A stretch of DNA of 64,000 nucleotides from Legionella quinlivanii (GCF_003265995.1 NZ_MVJN01000001.1:372001-436000), one strand, 5' to 3'. Positions 36,033 through 47,571 are shown, numbered from the stretch's first letter. Notes: generated by a model not told the origin, from the sequence alone. Numbers and translations are program-made.

Positions 36033-37340
36033 TTACACCTCATATCCTTCTTCTCTCATCTTGGCTAATTTGTACCTTAATGTTCTTTCGCTGACACCAA
36101 GCGCTCCAGCGACCTGCTGACGATTACCATTATAATCTTTCAATGTTTTTTCGATAAGATCATATTCGTGATTCTGAAGGTTTTTTGCCTCTGTCTTTTT
36201 AACCGGTTTGTCCTTGTTTAAATCCGGTAATTGCAGGTGAGCTATTTCAATCACCCCATGCGTTTGCAAGACAAGCGCTCTTTGCACCACGTTGTCCAGC
36301 TCTCTGGCATTTCCTGGCCAGGAATAATGCAATAAGGCCTGTCTTGCTTCTTCACTCAGCACAGGAATTACAGGAAAATTATCCTGACAATGGCGTCTAA
36401 TCAAATAATTTGCAAGCGGAATGATGTCGCAAATCCGTTCCCGAAGCGGCAGCCAGTGGAGGGGAAACACATTCAGGCGATAATAAAGGTCTTCTCTGAA
36501 ACGCCCCGCTTTTACTTCTTCCAATAAATGACGATTGCTGGTAGCAAGTACTCTCACATCAAGATTGATCATCTTGTTGGAACCTATGCGCTCCACCTCT
36601 TTTTCCTGCAGAACCCGCAGCAATTTGGCCTGCAGAGCAAGACTCATCTCACTGACTTCATCGAGTAGCAGCGTGCCTTCCTGGGCCTGTTCAAATTTTC
36701 CGGGTGTTGATTTATAGGCTCCGGTAAACGCCCCTTTTTCATAACCGAACAAAGTAGCTTCAAGCATTTGCTCGGGAATCGCAGCACAGTTTATCGCCAC
36801 AAACGGTTTTTGTGCGCGCGGTGAATGATCATGGATGAAATGGGCAAGAACTTCCTTGCCCGTTCCACTTTCTCCACTAATCATTACGCCCACATCCGAC
36901 TGCGCCACGCGTAAAGCCATAGAAAGCAATGCCTGGCTCTTAGGATCCATCGCAATGGGCTGGGAATCATCTTGCATAAAGGCTGGTTTAATATAGCGAT
37001 TGATTTTTTCGGCCAGTAAATTAGCGCTAAATGGCTTTTGAAGATAATCAACGGCGCCATTGCGCATAGCACTGACCGCGTCTTCAACAGACGCATAGGC
37101 GGTCATCAGAATCACCGGAACGCCGGGATTGCGCCTTTGTATCTCCGCAAGAAGCTGCTGTCCGTCAACCCGATCCATTCGTACATCACTGAGTACAATG
37201 GCGGGACTATGTTTTTCCAGCATGGCCAGTGCTTCTTTACCGTCTTTGGCAGACAAATAGGAATGACCTGCCAGGTTCATTGTTTCTGCCAGTGCTTCCC
37301 GCAACACTGGGTCATCTTCTACAATTAACACATCGCCCAT
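36033..37340 (-). CDS. fleR: Sigma-54-dependent flagellar response regulator FleR
   Basis: This NtrC-type activator runs the middle tier of polar-flagellum genes with RpoN. It has a receiver domain with phospho-acceptor D52 (IVLSDVRMD), an AAA+ domain with Walker A GESGTGKE (156-163) and the sigma-54 contact loop GAFTGA (203-208), and a C-terminal Fis-type helix-turn-helix (GNRQQVAGALGVSERTLRYKL). Its partner kinase gene fleS lies 112 bases upstream on the same strand, and fliE follows. Assignment to FleR rather than another NtrC-type regulator is from context. Confidence 0.93.
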   Translation of the reverse strand: MGDVLIVEDDPVLREALAETMNLAGHSYLSAKDGKEALAMLEKHSPAIVLSDVRMDRVDGQQLLAEIQRRNPGVPVILMTAYASVEDAVSAMRNGAVDYLQKPFSANLLAEKINRYIKPAFMQDDSQPIAMDPKSQALLSMALRVAQSDVGVMISGESGTGKEVLAHFIHDHSPRAQKPFVAINCAAIPEQMLEATLFGYEKGAFTGAYKSTPGKFEQAQEGTLLLDEVSEMSLALQAKLLRVLQEKEVERIGSNKMINLDVRVLATSNRHLLEEVKAGRFREDLYYRLNVFPLHWLPLRERICDIIPLANYLIRRHCQDNFPVIPVLSEEARQALLHYSWPGNARELDNVVQRALVLQTHGVIEIAHLQLPDLNKDKPVKKTEAKNLQNHEYDLIEKTLKDYNGNRQQVAGALGVSERTLRYKLAKMREEGYEV

Positions 37341-37356
37341 ACCTATTCCTCAATTA

Positions 37357-37381
37357 ATCGTTACCAATAAATGATAACGAT
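37357..37381. promoter_or_regulatory. Inverted repeat upstream of fleR
   Basis: ATCGTTA (37357-37363) and TAACGAT (37375-37381) form a perfect 7-bp dyad with 11 bases between, 17 bases before the fleR ATG. It could be an operator or an mRNA hairpin. No regulator is assigned. Confidence 0.4.
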
Positions 37382-37452
37382 ATCTGTTCATAGAATCTAA
37401 ACATGTCATAAAAAACAAGATGCTTCAATAACTAAATGAAAGTAATCATTAT

Positions 37453-38424
37453 TTACCATGGGATATCCAACTCAATCGTCGAACCCTCTCCCTCTGATGT
37501 CTGTATTGTTGCCCGCCCCTTATGAGCAGCCGCAGCTGCTTTGACAATGGCTAAACCCAGACCTGTACCCTGAGCACGCGTGGTAAAAAAGGGCGAAAAA
37601 ACCTGAGCTTTGACTTCCTCAGACATCCCCTTACCATCATCATTTACTCTGATTACAAAGCCGGAGTTGCCTTCATTCGGCAGCATGTCGACTCTAATAT
37701 GCCGAGCTTCCGCCTGAAGACTGTTATTTACCAGATTTAATACAGCTCCAATCAGGGCTTCTTCGTGCAACAGACATCGGCGTGCAGGTAGTTGGTTATT
37801 TATTTTCCATTGTACAGTTTTATCTTCTAACAAGATATATATTCTTTCCTCTAATACCTTGCCCCATTGCTGAAGATCAAGAGACTGCTTTTCCAGGCGC
37901 TCTCCACGGGCAAACAGCAATAACTCCTCAATTTGCTGCTCAATAGCACTATGGCAGGCCTGCAGCCTTGATAACCACAGCTGGCTGCGCTCCTCAAGTT
38001 TTTGTGTAGTACTCAGATGTTCGGTGTATAACATAGCTGAAGCCAGAGGGGTTCTAATCTGATGGGCAAGCTGCGCAGTCATACGTCCGAGCGTCATAAG
38101 CTGATTCTGATTTTCCCTGGCATGTTCATATTCACGGGTAGCGGTGAAATCGGTAAGAATAATTAACTCCCCTGGCGGGGTGGAAAGTGATGAAATGGAT
38201 AGATGTACGCGGCGGCCATTGACAAGAGAGACTTCCAGACCGTCATCTTCTTTGGGGGCAAACACCTTATCGATAACACCTCGCCACTCTTGCCCGGTCA
38301 TATCTTCTTCAAGAAGATCGATGGCAGCCTGATTCATCCAGGCAATAAGGCCCTGACTGTTCAAAACAATTAGTCCTGTAGGCACACAGGATAGAATTTC
38401 TTTGATTGAGATTTCGGATAACAT
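37453..38424 (-). CDS. fleS: Flagellar sensor histidine kinase FleS
   Basis: This is a soluble two-component kinase (323 aa) with no membrane segment. A PAS-like domain (about 5-95) precedes a HisKA segment with phospho-acceptor H121 (LAHQIRTPLAS) and a HATPase domain with N box NLVNNSLQA, G1 NDDGKGM and G2 GTGLGLAI. It lies upstream of fleR on the same strand and should phosphorylate FleR. A cytoplasmic PAS kinase of this size is typical of FleS. Confidence 0.92.
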   Translation of the reverse strand: MLSEISIKEILSCVPTGLIVLNSQGLIAWMNQAAIDLLEEDMTGQEWRGVIDKVFAPKEDDGLEVSLVNGRRVHLSISSLSTPPGELIILTDFTATREYEHARENQNQLMTLGRMTAQLAHQIRTPLASAMLYTEHLSTTQKLEERSQLWLSRLQACHSAIEQQIEELLLFARGERLEKQSLDLQQWGKVLEERIYILLEDKTVQWKINNQLPARRCLLHEEALIGAVLNLVNNSLQAEARHIRVDMLPNEGNSGFVIRVNDDGKGMSEEVKAQVFSPFFTTRAQGTGLGLAIVKAAAAAHKGRATIQTSEGEGSTIELDIPW

Positions 38425-38495
38425 GCGCTGGTTTGCGTTAATAATTAATTATTGAATGTATCAAAACTTAATTAAACTAAACAGAGCTTTGGAAA

Positions 38496-39800
38496 TTATC
38501 CTTTTTTCCTATACTCCTCATCCAGCTGGCGGAGAAATTTAAGCTTTTCTGCGATTTTAATTTCTAAGCCTCTCGGAACCGGAACATACCAGTGCGGTTC
38601 TTTCATTCCTTCAGGCAAATAACTTTCACCTGCTGCATACCCATGAGGCTCATCATGCGCGTAACGGTATTGCTGACCATAACCGAGCTTCTGCATAAGA
38701 GCTGTGGGCGCATTGCGGATGTGCAGTGGAACTTCCCGCGATTTATCTTTTTTAATAAAATCTCTGGCTTGATTATAAGCCATATACCCTGCATTGCTTT
38801 TTGCTGCAACAGCGAGATAAATCACGGCTTGCGCCAGTGCCAGTTCTCCCTCGGGAGAACCCAGACGCTCGTAAGTTGCCGCTGCGTCATTGGCAATCTG
38901 CATGGCTTTGGGATCGGCAAGACCAATATCCTCCCAGGCCATGCGAACAATACGTCTTGATAAATAATAGGGATCCACCCCTCCATCAAGCATGCGGCAC
39001 AGCCAATACAAGGCCGCATCGGGATGAGAGCCGCGCACGGATTTATGTAAAGCGGAGATCTGATCATAGAAATTCTCACCACCTTTATCAAAACGTCGCG
39101 CCGCGGGGGTGAGCATTCTCAGCAACTGCTCATGGTCGATTAAAGAATGGCCTTCCAGTTTGGCAGCGGAATCAATCTGCTCGAGAAAATTATATAAACG
39201 CCTGCCGTCGCCATCCGCCATTGAAGTGAGAGCCGCCAGTGCTTCTGCATCAAATTGAATCTTGATAAAGCCCTTATCCTGTGCACGCTTAACCAGCAGC
39301 CCGAGTTCCTCTTCACTTAAGGATTTCAATACATAAACCTGTGCTCGGGAAAGCAAGGCATTATTGACTTCAAACGAAGGATTTTCAGTAGTCGCACCAA
39401 TAAAAGTGACCAGACCTGACTCAGTGAAGGGTAGCAAGGCATCCTGCTGTGATTTATTAAAGCGATGAATCTCGTCAATAAATAAAATAGTCTGACGCTG
39501 GTGATATCGATTTCGTTCGGCTTGTTCGACTGCCGCCCTGATATCTTTCACACCGGCTAATACCGCTGATAAGGCTATCCATTCACAATCAAAGGCCTTC
39601 GCTGCGAGGCGCGCAAGGGTGGTTTTACCGACTCCGGGCGGTCCCCAGAAAATCATGGAATGCGGTTTGCCTGAGCTAAAAGCGAGACGCAGCGGCTTGC
39701 CTTCCCCCAGAAGATGGGTTTGGCCAACAACTTCTTGCCAAACTTCAGGCCTCATTCGTTCGGCAAGCGGGGTATGGGATTGCTCTGCAAATAGGTTCAT
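38496..39800 (-). CDS. rarA: Replication-associated recombination protein A (AAA+ ATPase)
   Basis: RarA (MgsA) is a clamp-loader-like ATPase that acts at stalled replication forks. Walker [10 protein letters not shown] is at residues 53-61, Walker [11 protein letters not shown] near 105, and the sensor region [20 protein letters not shown] follows. The C-terminal RarA tetramer domain includes [25 protein letters not shown] and the terminal phrase [20 protein letters not shown]. It overlaps lolA by 4 bases. The ftsK-lolA-rarA order is conserved in gammaproteobacteria. Confidence 0.97.
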   Translation of the reverse strand: MNLFAEQSHTPLAERMRPEVWQEVVGQTHLLGEGKPLRLAFSSGKPHSMIFWGPPGVGKTTLARLAAKAFDCEWIALSAVLAGVKDIRAAVEQAERNRYHQRQTILFIDEIHRFNKSQQDALLPFTESGLVTFIGATTENPSFEVNNALLSRAQVYVLKSLSEEELGLLVKRAQDKGFIKIQFDAEALAALTSMADGDGRRLYNFLEQIDSAAKLEGHSLIDHEQLLRMLTPAARRFDKGGENFYDQISALHKSVRGSHPDAALYWLCRMLDGGVDPYYLSRRIVRMAWEDIGLADPKAMQIANDAAATYERLGSPEGELALAQAVIYLAVAAKSNAGYMAYNQARDFIKKDKSREVPLHIRNAPTALMQKLGYGQQYRYAHDEPHGYAAGESYLPEGMKEPHWYVPVPRGLEIKIAEKLKFLRQLDEEYRKKG

Positions 39801-40405
39801 TGTTCGACTACGTCAACACCTTTAGGCGGCTTAAATTGGAACAGACTGCTTGCCAAACTGGGATTATTTTTAATATTAGACAATTGAACGCTGGTGTGCT
39901 GCCCTAATTGATCAAATAATTCAATATTAGTTAATTTATCGCCCTTGAAAACCAGTTTAAGCTGTTGAAAATTCTCCTTCGGCGATTTAGCTTTAAGACT
40001 ATAAACCTGTTTACTGCCGTCAACAGCGGCGCTCACATCAAAATCACGGGTAACGGTATTATCATAACCGCTTAAAAATAAACCGGCCGTACCGCCCAGC
40101 CCCTTCTGTTGTTTTTTTACAGTGACCTGCTCAAGATCGACATCATAAACCCACATTTTTTTACTGTCAGCAATGACTAATTGCTCCATTGGATCCTTGG
40201 TCTCCCAACGAAATTTGCCGGGTCTTGACAACGCCATTGTGCCAGAAGTCTGTGAAACTTCTCGCTTACCTGCTTTTACTACCTGATTAAAACTGGCACT
40301 CATAGTTTTTAGAGCATTCAGTTTTTCCTGCAGTTCCTCACCGGGTGATTGACTAAAGGCTGTGTTCATTAAAAAGCATAATGCGATACTCATTAATTTT
40401 TTCAT
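39797..40405 (-). CDS. lolA: Outer-membrane lipoprotein carrier LolA
   Basis: This periplasmic chaperone carries lipoproteins from LolCDE to LolB. A signal peptide (MKKLMSIALCFLMNTAFS) is followed by the LolA fold. The family phrase TSGTMALSRPGKFRWETKDPMEQLVIADSKKMWVYDVDLEQVTVKK is present. The 202-aa length is normal. It lies between ftsK (2 bases) and rarA (4-base overlap), showing an operon. Confidence 0.95.
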   Translation of the reverse strand: MKKLMSIALCFLMNTAFSQSPGEELQEKLNALKTMSASFNQVVKAGKREVSQTSGTMALSRPGKFRWETKDPMEQLVIADSKKMWVYDVDLEQVTVKKQQKGLGGTAGLFLSGYDNTVTRDFDVSAAVDGSKQVYSLKAKSPKENFQQLKLVFKGDKLTNIELFDQLGQHTSVQLSNIKNNPSLASSLFQFKPPKGVDVVEQ

Positions 40406-40407
40406 AC

Positions 40408-42882
40408 TTATTCCTCATTGACAGACGATACCAGGACATCACGAAATCCCCCTTCAAGAGGACCCACTATGCCTGTTCTTTCCATTTCTTCAACCAGCCT
40501 CGCAGCCCGGTTGTAGCCTATCTTCAAACGGCGCTGAACCGAGGAGATGCTGGCTTTACGGGTTTGAAGCACAAACTCAACTGCCTGATCATAGAGCGGA
40601 TCAGAATCCTCTGTATTCTGACCGCCTCCTTCTTCCCCTGGCCCTTCAGAAGGATCGAAGGTTTGAGTAATCTCATCGATGTATTCTGGTTCTCCACGTG
40701 AGCGCCAGTCATCTGCGACACGATGCACTTCCATATCATCGACAAATGCTCCATGAACGCGCAGGGGTGCCCCGGTTCCAGGCGCGAGATATAACATATC
40801 CCCATGTCCCAATAACTGCTCCGCTCCCTGCTGGTCAAGAATAGTGCGCGAGTCAATTTTTGAAGACACCTGAAATGACATTCTGGTCGGGATATTGGAT
40901 TTAATCAAACCGGTTAACACATCGACAGAAGGCCTTTGAGTCGCCAGAATCAGATGAATTCCCGCCGCTCTGGCCTTTTGAGCAATCCGGGCGATTAATT
41001 GCTCAACTTTTTTACCGACAACCATCATCATGTCGGCGAGCTCATCAATGACCACTACAATATAGGGCAAATGCTGAAGCGCTGGAGCCTGTTCATCCAC
41101 TGAATCGCTGGGTTTCCAGGTAGGATCTGTCAGCACTTCACCGGCTGCTGCAGCCTCAGTAAGCTTGTTATTAAAACCTGCGAGATTGCGAACGCCCATA
41201 GCCGCCATTAAACGGTAACGGCGCTCCATTTCGGCAACGCACCAGCGCAGGGCACTGGCGGCTTCCTTCATATCGGTCACCACTGGAGTCAATAAATGAG
41301 GAATACCGTCATAAACTGACAGTTCCAGCATTTTGGGATCCACCATAATGAGACGCACCTGATCGGGAGATGCTTTGAAGAGCAGACTTAAGATCATGGC
41401 GTTAATTCCCACTGATTTACCTGATCCAGTGGTTCCTGCAACCAGAAGGTGAGGCATTTTTGCCAGATCGACCACCATAGGATGTCCGGCAATATCCACG
41501 CCCAAAGCTAAAGCCAAAGGCGAATGAGCCTGCTGGTAGGTGTCGGATATTAATACGTCTGATAAACGGACCATGTCGCGATGCTGATTGGGCAGTTCAA
41601 GACCCACAACAGTTTTGCCCGGTATCACTTCAACAACCCGCACACTGGTCACTGATAATGAGCGAGCCAAATCCTTGGCCAGGGCACTCAGCTTGCTCAC
41701 TTTAATGCCTGCAGCCAATTGCAATTCGAAACGGGTAATAACCGGTCCCGGGTGCACAGCAACCACATCGGCCTGGATGCCAAAATCGAGTAAATGCTGT
41801 TCTACTTCCCGGGACAATCCTTCCAGCTCCTGATGGGTAAATCCTCCCATTACTTTGCCTGGCTGTCCCTTGTCCAGTAAAGATAGTGAGGGCAATCCAG
41901 GTGTAACCGGCGGTTTACTGGCCTTGGGCTCTCTGGCTGCTTTAGTCACAGGTAATGTATCCAGTGCAGGACCAGAAACTGATGCAGTTGCTGGAACAGA
42001 ACTTAATGCCGCTACAGCAGCAATGGAGGGCTCGACTGGTTTTTTTTCTTCTACAGAGACAGATGACGGCATTAACACAGGTATATTTTTATCTCTGGTC
42101 TCTCTTTTTTCTTTCTTTTCTCTAATCAGAGAGCGGCTGACTACAGCTTGTCCGGCTGATTCTTCGGCTTCCTTGCGAGCGGGTAAATAGTTTGTCAGCG
42201 ATCTCAGGCCGGCAATCATTCGACTGATTGCCCGACTGCTTGTACCAAGCCCTCTCACTGTTTTTCTTCCCAGCTCAAGCGTGTAATATCCCAGTGATTC
42301 TACTGTCTGAATCCAGGAAATGCCGGTGAGAAATGTTACTCCCACCAGTAAAATCGCTAATAAAAGTAATGTCGCTCCATGCAAATTCAAGGCATAGTTA
42401 AATCCATCGGCAATGAAGTTTCCAAGCACGCCCCCTGCGCTTTGTGAGCCGTCAATAGCAGTGATACCGGGTTCCAGACTTAGCAGGCTGCACCCGCCAA
42501 TCATCAGAAAAATCAAACCGCTGCCTCGAATCATCAGACTAAAACGGCTAATCGCTTTAAACGCTTTCTGATCCTGCATAATGGCCCAGGCCAGGTAGGC
42601 AATACACACTGGCAGGATGTAGGCAAAATAGCCAAAAAGAAGATAAAGAGTATCTGCAATATAGGCGCCTACCGTACCACCGGCATTGGCAATCGGCACA
42701 TGGCTGCGCGGCACATGCGTCCAGCCGGGATCAGTCACACTATAGGTTGCCAGTGAGAGCCAGATAAACAGCGAACAGGTTAATACGAGAATAAAACTAC
42801 CCTCGCTAATCCGATTTCGTATAAATGGTGGCAGGTTTTTTTTAAGGGCACCAGTTTGCCGCCCGGATTCTTGTTTTGCCAT
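40408..42882 (-). CDS. ftsK: DNA translocase FtsK (824 aa)
   Basis: This septal DNA pump coordinates chromosome segregation with division. Four membrane segments lie in the first 200 residues. A short charged and Pro/Ala-rich linker (about 230-340) precedes the motor, with Walker [15 protein letters not shown] near 484 and Walker [14 protein letters not shown]. The C-terminal gamma winged helix ([36 protein letters not shown]) reads KOPS sites. The linker is far shorter than in E. coli (1329 aa), as in many other bacteria. It is divergent from trxB. Confidence 0.97.
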   Translation of the reverse strand: MAKQESGRQTGALKKNLPPFIRNRISEGSFILVLTCSLFIWLSLATYSVTDPGWTHVPRSHVPIANAGGTVGAYIADTLYLLFGYFAYILPVCIAYLAWAIMQDQKAFKAISRFSLMIRGSGLIFLMIGGCSLLSLEPGITAIDGSQSAGGVLGNFIADGFNYALNLHGATLLLLAILLVGVTFLTGISWIQTVESLGYYTLELGRKTVRGLGTSSRAISRMIAGLRSLTNYLPARKEAEESAGQAVVSRSLIREKKEKRETRDKNIPVLMPSSVSVEEKKPVEPSIAAVAALSSVPATASVSGPALDTLPVTKAAREPKASKPPVTPGLPSLSLLDKGQPGKVMGGFTHQELEGLSREVEQHLLDFGIQADVVAVHPGPVITRFELQLAAGIKVSKLSALAKDLARSLSVTSVRVVEVIPGKTVVGLELPNQHRDMVRLSDVLISDTYQQAHSPLALALGVDIAGHPMVVDLAKMPHLLVAGTTGSGKSVGINAMILSLLFKASPDQVRLIMVDPKMLELSVYDGIPHLLTPVVTDMKEAASALRWCVAEMERRYRLMAAMGVRNLAGFNNKLTEAAAAGEVLTDPTWKPSDSVDEQAPALQHLPYIVVVIDELADMMMVVGKKVEQLIARIAQKARAAGIHLILATQRPSVDVLTGLIKSNIPTRMSFQVSSKIDSRTILDQQGAEQLLGHGDMLYLAPGTGAPLRVHGAFVDDMEVHRVADDWRSRGEPEYIDEITQTFDPSEGPGEEGGGQNTEDSDPLYDQAVEFVLQTRKASISSVQRRLKIGYNRAARLVEEMERTGIVGPLEGGFRDVLVSSVNEE

Positions 42883-42933
42883 AGCTATTTTAAAATCTGT
42901 GTTTTTGTCATACCATTTGCCATCTTACCATAA

Positions 42934-43911
<978 letters not shown>

Positions 43912-43913
43912 CT

Positions 43914-44624
43914 ATTTCTGATTTTTCTGAAGACGGTGAAGACTATTCATTCCCTGATCCGGAAAGCAGTGATAAACAGGGATTATTAGCAATTGGCGGC
44001 GATCTGTCGCCTGCACGATTGCTATCTGCCTATCGCCAGGGAATATTTCCCTGGTACGAACGTGGATGCCCTATTCTTTGGTGGTCCCCTAATCCCCGAC
44101 TGATTCTTTATCCCCAGCAATTCAAATTAAGCCGCAGTCTTGGAAAGAGCCTGAAACAACCCCATGAATTGAGAATTGATTCTGATTTTAAAGCGGTGAT
44201 TCAGGCCTGCGCAACGGTAGAAGCCCGCGAAAATAACACCTGGATAACCAAGGAGATGCAAGCAGCCTATATCCATTTGTCTGATATGGGATTTGCTCAC
44301 AGTTTTGAAATCTGGCGTGAAAACCGCTTAATTGGCGGGCTCTACGGCATTAGTATTGGAAAAGCGTTTTTTGGTGAATCCATGTTTCACTATGAACAGG
44401 ACGCTTCCAAAATGGCGATGTATTATCTTAGCCAGACCCTTTTAACTCAGCATTTCGATTTTATCGATTGCCAATTACCCACAGCTCATCTGATAAGCCT
44501 TGGAGGCACTATTATCAGCCGCAAGGAATTTCTGCACCGGCTTAAAGAGGCCATGCAACATCCTACACTTCGGGGGAGCTGGGCTAAATTGGCCAGTAAC
44601 GATTCAACCAGCCTCTTTGAGTAA
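43914..44624 (+). CDS. aat: Leucyl/phenylalanyl-tRNA-protein transferase, apparent ATT start
   Basis: This enzyme adds Leu or Phe to N-terminal Lys or Arg of proteins, marking them for ClpAP. The conserved N-terminal core GLLAIGGDLSPARLLSAYRQGIFPWY and the phrases WWSPNPRLILYPQQFKLSRSL and FGESMFHYEQDASKMA are present. A frame begun at the TTG at 44019 would lose the GGDLSP core. The frame stays open to the trxB stop with no ATG, GTG or TTG that keeps the core. The only well-placed codon is ATT at 43914, 7 bases after GGGAG, giving ISDFSEDGEDYSFPDPESSD before the core and a normal 236-aa protein. Start assignment is inference. Confidence 0.88.
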   Translation: MSDFSEDGEDYSFPDPESSDKQGLLAIGGDLSPARLLSAYRQGIFPWYERGCPILWWSPNPRLILYPQQFKLSRSLGKSLKQPHELRIDSDFKAVIQACATVEARENNTWITKEMQAAYIHLSDMGFAHSFEIWRENRLIGGLYGISIGKAFFGESMFHYEQDASKMAMYYLSQTLLTQHFDFIDCQLPTAHLISLGGTIISRKEFLHRLKEAMQHPTLRGSWAKLASNDSTSLFE

Positions 44625-44717
44625 GGAAGAGGTACTCGCAAACAGTTTTGATTGCCATTTTTTTTATTTTAGTGCACTATCTTGCTTTTATTTGTTTGAA
44701 GCAATTTTGAGAGACTT

Positions 44718-44939
44718 ATGGCAAAAGAAGATCATATTGAAATGCAAGGCACAGTTATTGATACATTGCCTAACACCATGTTTCGAGTGGAGTTGGAAAA
44801 CGGGCATATCGTTACGGCTCATATTTCCGGACGCATGCGAAAAAACTATATCCGTATCCTGACCGGCGACAAGGTAAAGGTTGAGTTAACTCCATATGAT
44901 TTGACAAAAGGCCGTATCATTTTTCGCGATAAAAATTAG
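44718..44939 (+). CDS. infA: Translation initiation factor IF-1
   Basis: This is a 73-aa S1/OB-fold protein that binds the ribosomal A site during initiation. The sequence is nearly invariant across bacteria: [30 protein letters not shown] and [34 protein letters not shown] precedes the ATG. The position after aat is conserved in gammaproteobacteria. clpA, often nearby, is not in this window. Confidence 0.98.
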   Translation: MAKEDHIEMQGTVIDTLPNTMFRVELENGHIVTAHISGRMRKNYIRILTGDKVKVELTPYDLTKGRIIFRDKN

Positions 44940-44994
44940 AAAAGTAGATTTGCTTCTCCAGGTAACTCCCTTCTTCTTAAAACCCTGCCTTAAA

Positions 44995-45263
44995 CCTCTC
45001 TCCCTCAGGGAGAGAGTTAGAGAGGGGGCTTAATATCAACCCTCACCCTAGCCCTCTCCCAACTTGGGAGAGGGGATTTCTATTAAAGGAAACCTTCCTT
45101 AAATCCTCTCTCCCTCAGGGAGAGAGCTAGAGAGAGGGGGCTTAATATCAACCCTCACCCTAGTCCTCTCCCAACTTGGAGAGGGGATTTCTATTAAAAG
45201 GAAACCTTCCTTAAATCCTCTCTCCCTCAGGGAGAGAGCTAGAGAGAGGGCTAATCTCAATCT
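44995..45263. repeat. Tandem array of repeat A (two full units and one partial)
   Basis: CCTCTCTCCCTCAGGGAGAG recurs at 44995, 45105 and 45217, a period of 110-112 bp. The first two units each have both arms (CCTCTCTCC...GGAGAG and CCCTCTCCCAACTTGG...) linked by AATATCAACCCTCACCCTAG. The third unit stops after the left arm. Units differ by a few bases. The whole gap 44940-45297 is filled by this array and holds no gene. It may act as terminator for infA or pmbA. Confidence 0.88.
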
Positions 45264-45297
45264 TCATCCTAAAAGAAAGGATGGTTAAAGGTATCTT

Positions 45298-46656
45298 CTA
45301 CTTTCCAGCAACCATCATATTCTCAATTAAAATCGATCCACAACGTGTGGCGATATTCGGATTGATATCACTGCCTACTGCCGCGATGTTTAAAAACATA
45401 TCCTTGAGGTTGCCTGCGATGGTTACTTCTTCGACTGGAAATTGAATTTCTCCATTTTCAATCCAGAAACCGCTGGCTCCGCGGGAATAATCGCCAGTCA
45501 GCCCATTAACTCCCTGCCCCATCAGCTCTGTGACTAATAATCCCTTATCCATTTGCTTAATCAGCTGCTGCAAATTACCTGCAGTGGAGTCAAGCGTCAG
45601 ATTATGGACGCCGCCCGCATTAGCCGATGTTTTAAGACCCATTCGGCGGGCTGAGTAGGTACTCAGTGCATACTGTTTAACTCGTCCATCCTCAACAAAC
45701 ACGTTATCACGGGTAGGAACGCCTTCACTATCAAAAGGAGAGCTGCCCAGAGCGCGTAAGAGATGGGGTTGTTCGTAAATTTTAAATCCTTTGGGAAAAA
45801 CCTGCTGATCAATCGAGTCCATTAAAAATGAATTTTTCCGATAAAGATTTGAACCGCTGATTGCATTAATAAAACTGGATAACAGACCGCTGGAAATACG
45901 GGAGGAAAACAGGACTGGTACTCGCTGCGTACTGATTTTCTTCGCACCCAGTCTACTGATAGTTCTCTCCACTGTATTAGCAGCCAAAAATCTGATATCT
46001 GCAAGATCGCTGGCATGCCGGGCCGTTGTATAATCATAATCCCTTTGCATGGCTTCATTTTCCTGAGCAATTAAAGAGCAGCTTAATCCATGCCTGGTAC
46101 CAACCAAAAATCCTTCTCCGCCGCAAGAATTGGCAAAACCATGACAGAATTCATAGGTAGAGAGATTCACACCATCTGAGTTACTAATGCGCTTATCCAG
46201 AGATAAGGCGTGAGATTCGCAGGCTAATGCCATTTCAATAGCCTGAGCAGGTGTTATTGACCAGGGATGATGGAGCTCGAGGTTGGCATACTGATTAGTC
46301 ATCAACTCACTGTCAGGGAGCCCAAAACAGGGATCAGCCGCACTGACTTTAGCGATTTCACAAGCTGCAGAGACCAGCGAATCAAGCGCTGCAGGCGATG
46401 TCTCGGTGCTGCTTGCGCTTCCTTTCCGATGTCCAAAATAAACGACCAGGCTAACCCCTTTGTCATCATTGAAAGCGACGGTTTCTACTTCCCCCATCCG
46501 CACATCGACCGAGAATCCGTTATCGTGATTGACAGCAACCGAAGCATCAGAAGCGCCCAGAGCTTTTGCGCGGTCCAGGACATCTTTCATCAACTCGGAT
46601 AACTTCTCGATTGACTTTTGTTGTAATTCATTGCTATTTTGCGTTGTTATTTGCAT
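45298..46656 (-). CDS. pmbA: Metalloprotease PmbA/TldE
   Basis: This is the catalytically inactive-like partner of TldD in the TldD-TldE protease, known for microcin maturation and CcdA turnover. Family phrases are DVRMGEVETVAFNDDKGVSLVVYFGHRKGSASSTE, VEDGRVKQYALSTYSARRMGLKTSANAGG, GVNGLTGDYSRGASGFWIENGEIQFPVEEVTIAGNLKDM, and the C-terminal GSILIENMMVAGK. The ATG at 46654-46656 is chosen since the longer frame adds 15 residues into the divergent gene's leader. Its usual partner tldD is elsewhere. Confidence 0.93.
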   Translation of the reverse strand: MQITTQNSNELQQKSIEKLSELMKDVLDRAKALGASDASVAVNHDNGFSVDVRMGEVETVAFNDDKGVSLVVYFGHRKGSASSTETSPAALDSLVSAACEIAKVSAADPCFGLPDSELMTNQYANLELHHPWSITPAQAIEMALACESHALSLDKRISNSDGVNLSTYEFCHGFANSCGGEGFLVGTRHGLSCSLIAQENEAMQRDYDYTTARHASDLADIRFLAANTVERTISRLGAKKISTQRVPVLFSSRISSGLLSSFINAISGSNLYRKNSFLMDSIDQQVFPKGFKIYEQPHLLRALGSSPFDSEGVPTRDNVFVEDGRVKQYALSTYSARRMGLKTSANAGGVHNLTLDSTAGNLQQLIKQMDKGLLVTELMGQGVNGLTGDYSRGASGFWIENGEIQFPVEEVTIAGNLKDMFLNIAAVGSDINPNIATRCGSILIENMMVAGK

Positions 46657-46708
46657 GGCGGTTTCCACTGCTGAAAAATATTTTTGCTCACAAGGATACA
46701 AGATTACT

Positions 46709-47491
46709 ATGCCCAGTCAAACCATTGTAAACAGAAAATGGCTGACGCGGATCTGGAAATCCCTGCTCACCGTTTCATTATTGGCCTTACTGCTTAATTA
46801 TGCTCTTGCTTCCAATAACTGGCATAAACTCACATCGGGCGTTGAGTATCAGGAGCTTAAAGAAAGTTATTTAACGCCCTGGGCTCATGTGTACGCCTTC
46901 AAAATCAATTTAAAGTATAATCAACTTTCTTTAGTCTTTGCCAAAGATATGGCAGTCAAATACGCGTCAGCTGACGAATATGCACAGCATAGTAATGCCT
47001 TAATCACTATTAACGGCGGCTTTTTTGATCAGGACTTTAAGCCTCTGGGTCTTCGGATAAAAAACAGACAGTTAAAAAGCCCTCTGAAGCAAATCAGCTG
47101 GTGGGGAATCTTTTATATCAGAAACGATAAACCCTACATCACCAATGTGCGTCAGTTCAAACGAGACAGTCAGATAGAATTCGCAGTTCAAAGCGGGCCT
47201 CGCCTCTTAATTAATGGTCAAATCCCTCCTCTAAAGCCGGGACGGGCGGAACGCAGCGCCTTAGGCATTACGCGTGATGGAGAAGTTATTATACTGGTCA
47301 CCGACAATGCCGCGCTGTCTACCATTGAGCTTGCGCAAATCATGAAAGCACCCCCGCTGAATTGCCTGAATGCACTGAATCTGGATGGCGGAAGTTCCAG
47401 TCAGCTGCATGCGCAAATTGATGCCTTCCGCCTGAATGTTCATGGCTTCTCCAATGTTTCCGATGCAGTGATTGTAAAAAAGAAATCCTGA
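46709..47491 (+). CDS. Exported phosphodiester glycosidase-family protein (NAGPA domain)
   Basis: This is a 260-aa protein with an N-terminal signal anchor (WLTRIWKSLLTVSLLALLLNYALA) and a domain resembling the human uncovering enzyme NAGPA (DUF2233). Characteristic phrases are ALITINGGFFDQDFKPLGLRI, AVQSGPRLLINGQ, RSALGITRDGEVIILVTD and CLNALNLDGGSSSQLHA. The ATG at 46709 has AAGGAT upstream; the frame runs 60 codons further left over pmbA on the other strand. The natural substrate is unknown; related proteins cleave sugar-phosphodiester bonds. Confidence 0.87.
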   Translation: MPSQTIVNRKWLTRIWKSLLTVSLLALLLNYALASNNWHKLTSGVEYQELKESYLTPWAHVYAFKINLKYNQLSLVFAKDMAVKYASADEYAQHSNALITINGGFFDQDFKPLGLRIKNRQLKSPLKQISWWGIFYIRNDKPYITNVRQFKRDSQIEFAVQSGPRLLINGQIPPLKPGRAERSALGITRDGEVIILVTDNAALSTIELAQIMKAPPLNCLNALNLDGGSSSQLHAQIDAFRLNVHGFSNVSDAVIVKKKS

Positions 47492-47571
47492 CCGAGTATA
47501 GCGCATCACAATGCTTCGTCAGTGCCGCTTTAGCATTGGTAAAAGCAGCAGATCCACGCTGTTTATAAACC

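Noticed and set aside
44019-44624. aat starting at the TTG at 44019
   Set aside because: This start removes the conserved GLLAIGGDLSPARL core, which is in frame and intact upstream.
44995-45263. Possible CRISPR array at the regularly spaced repeats after infA
   Set aside because: The repeat period is about 111 bp, the intervening sequence is itself conserved between units, and no cas genes are near.
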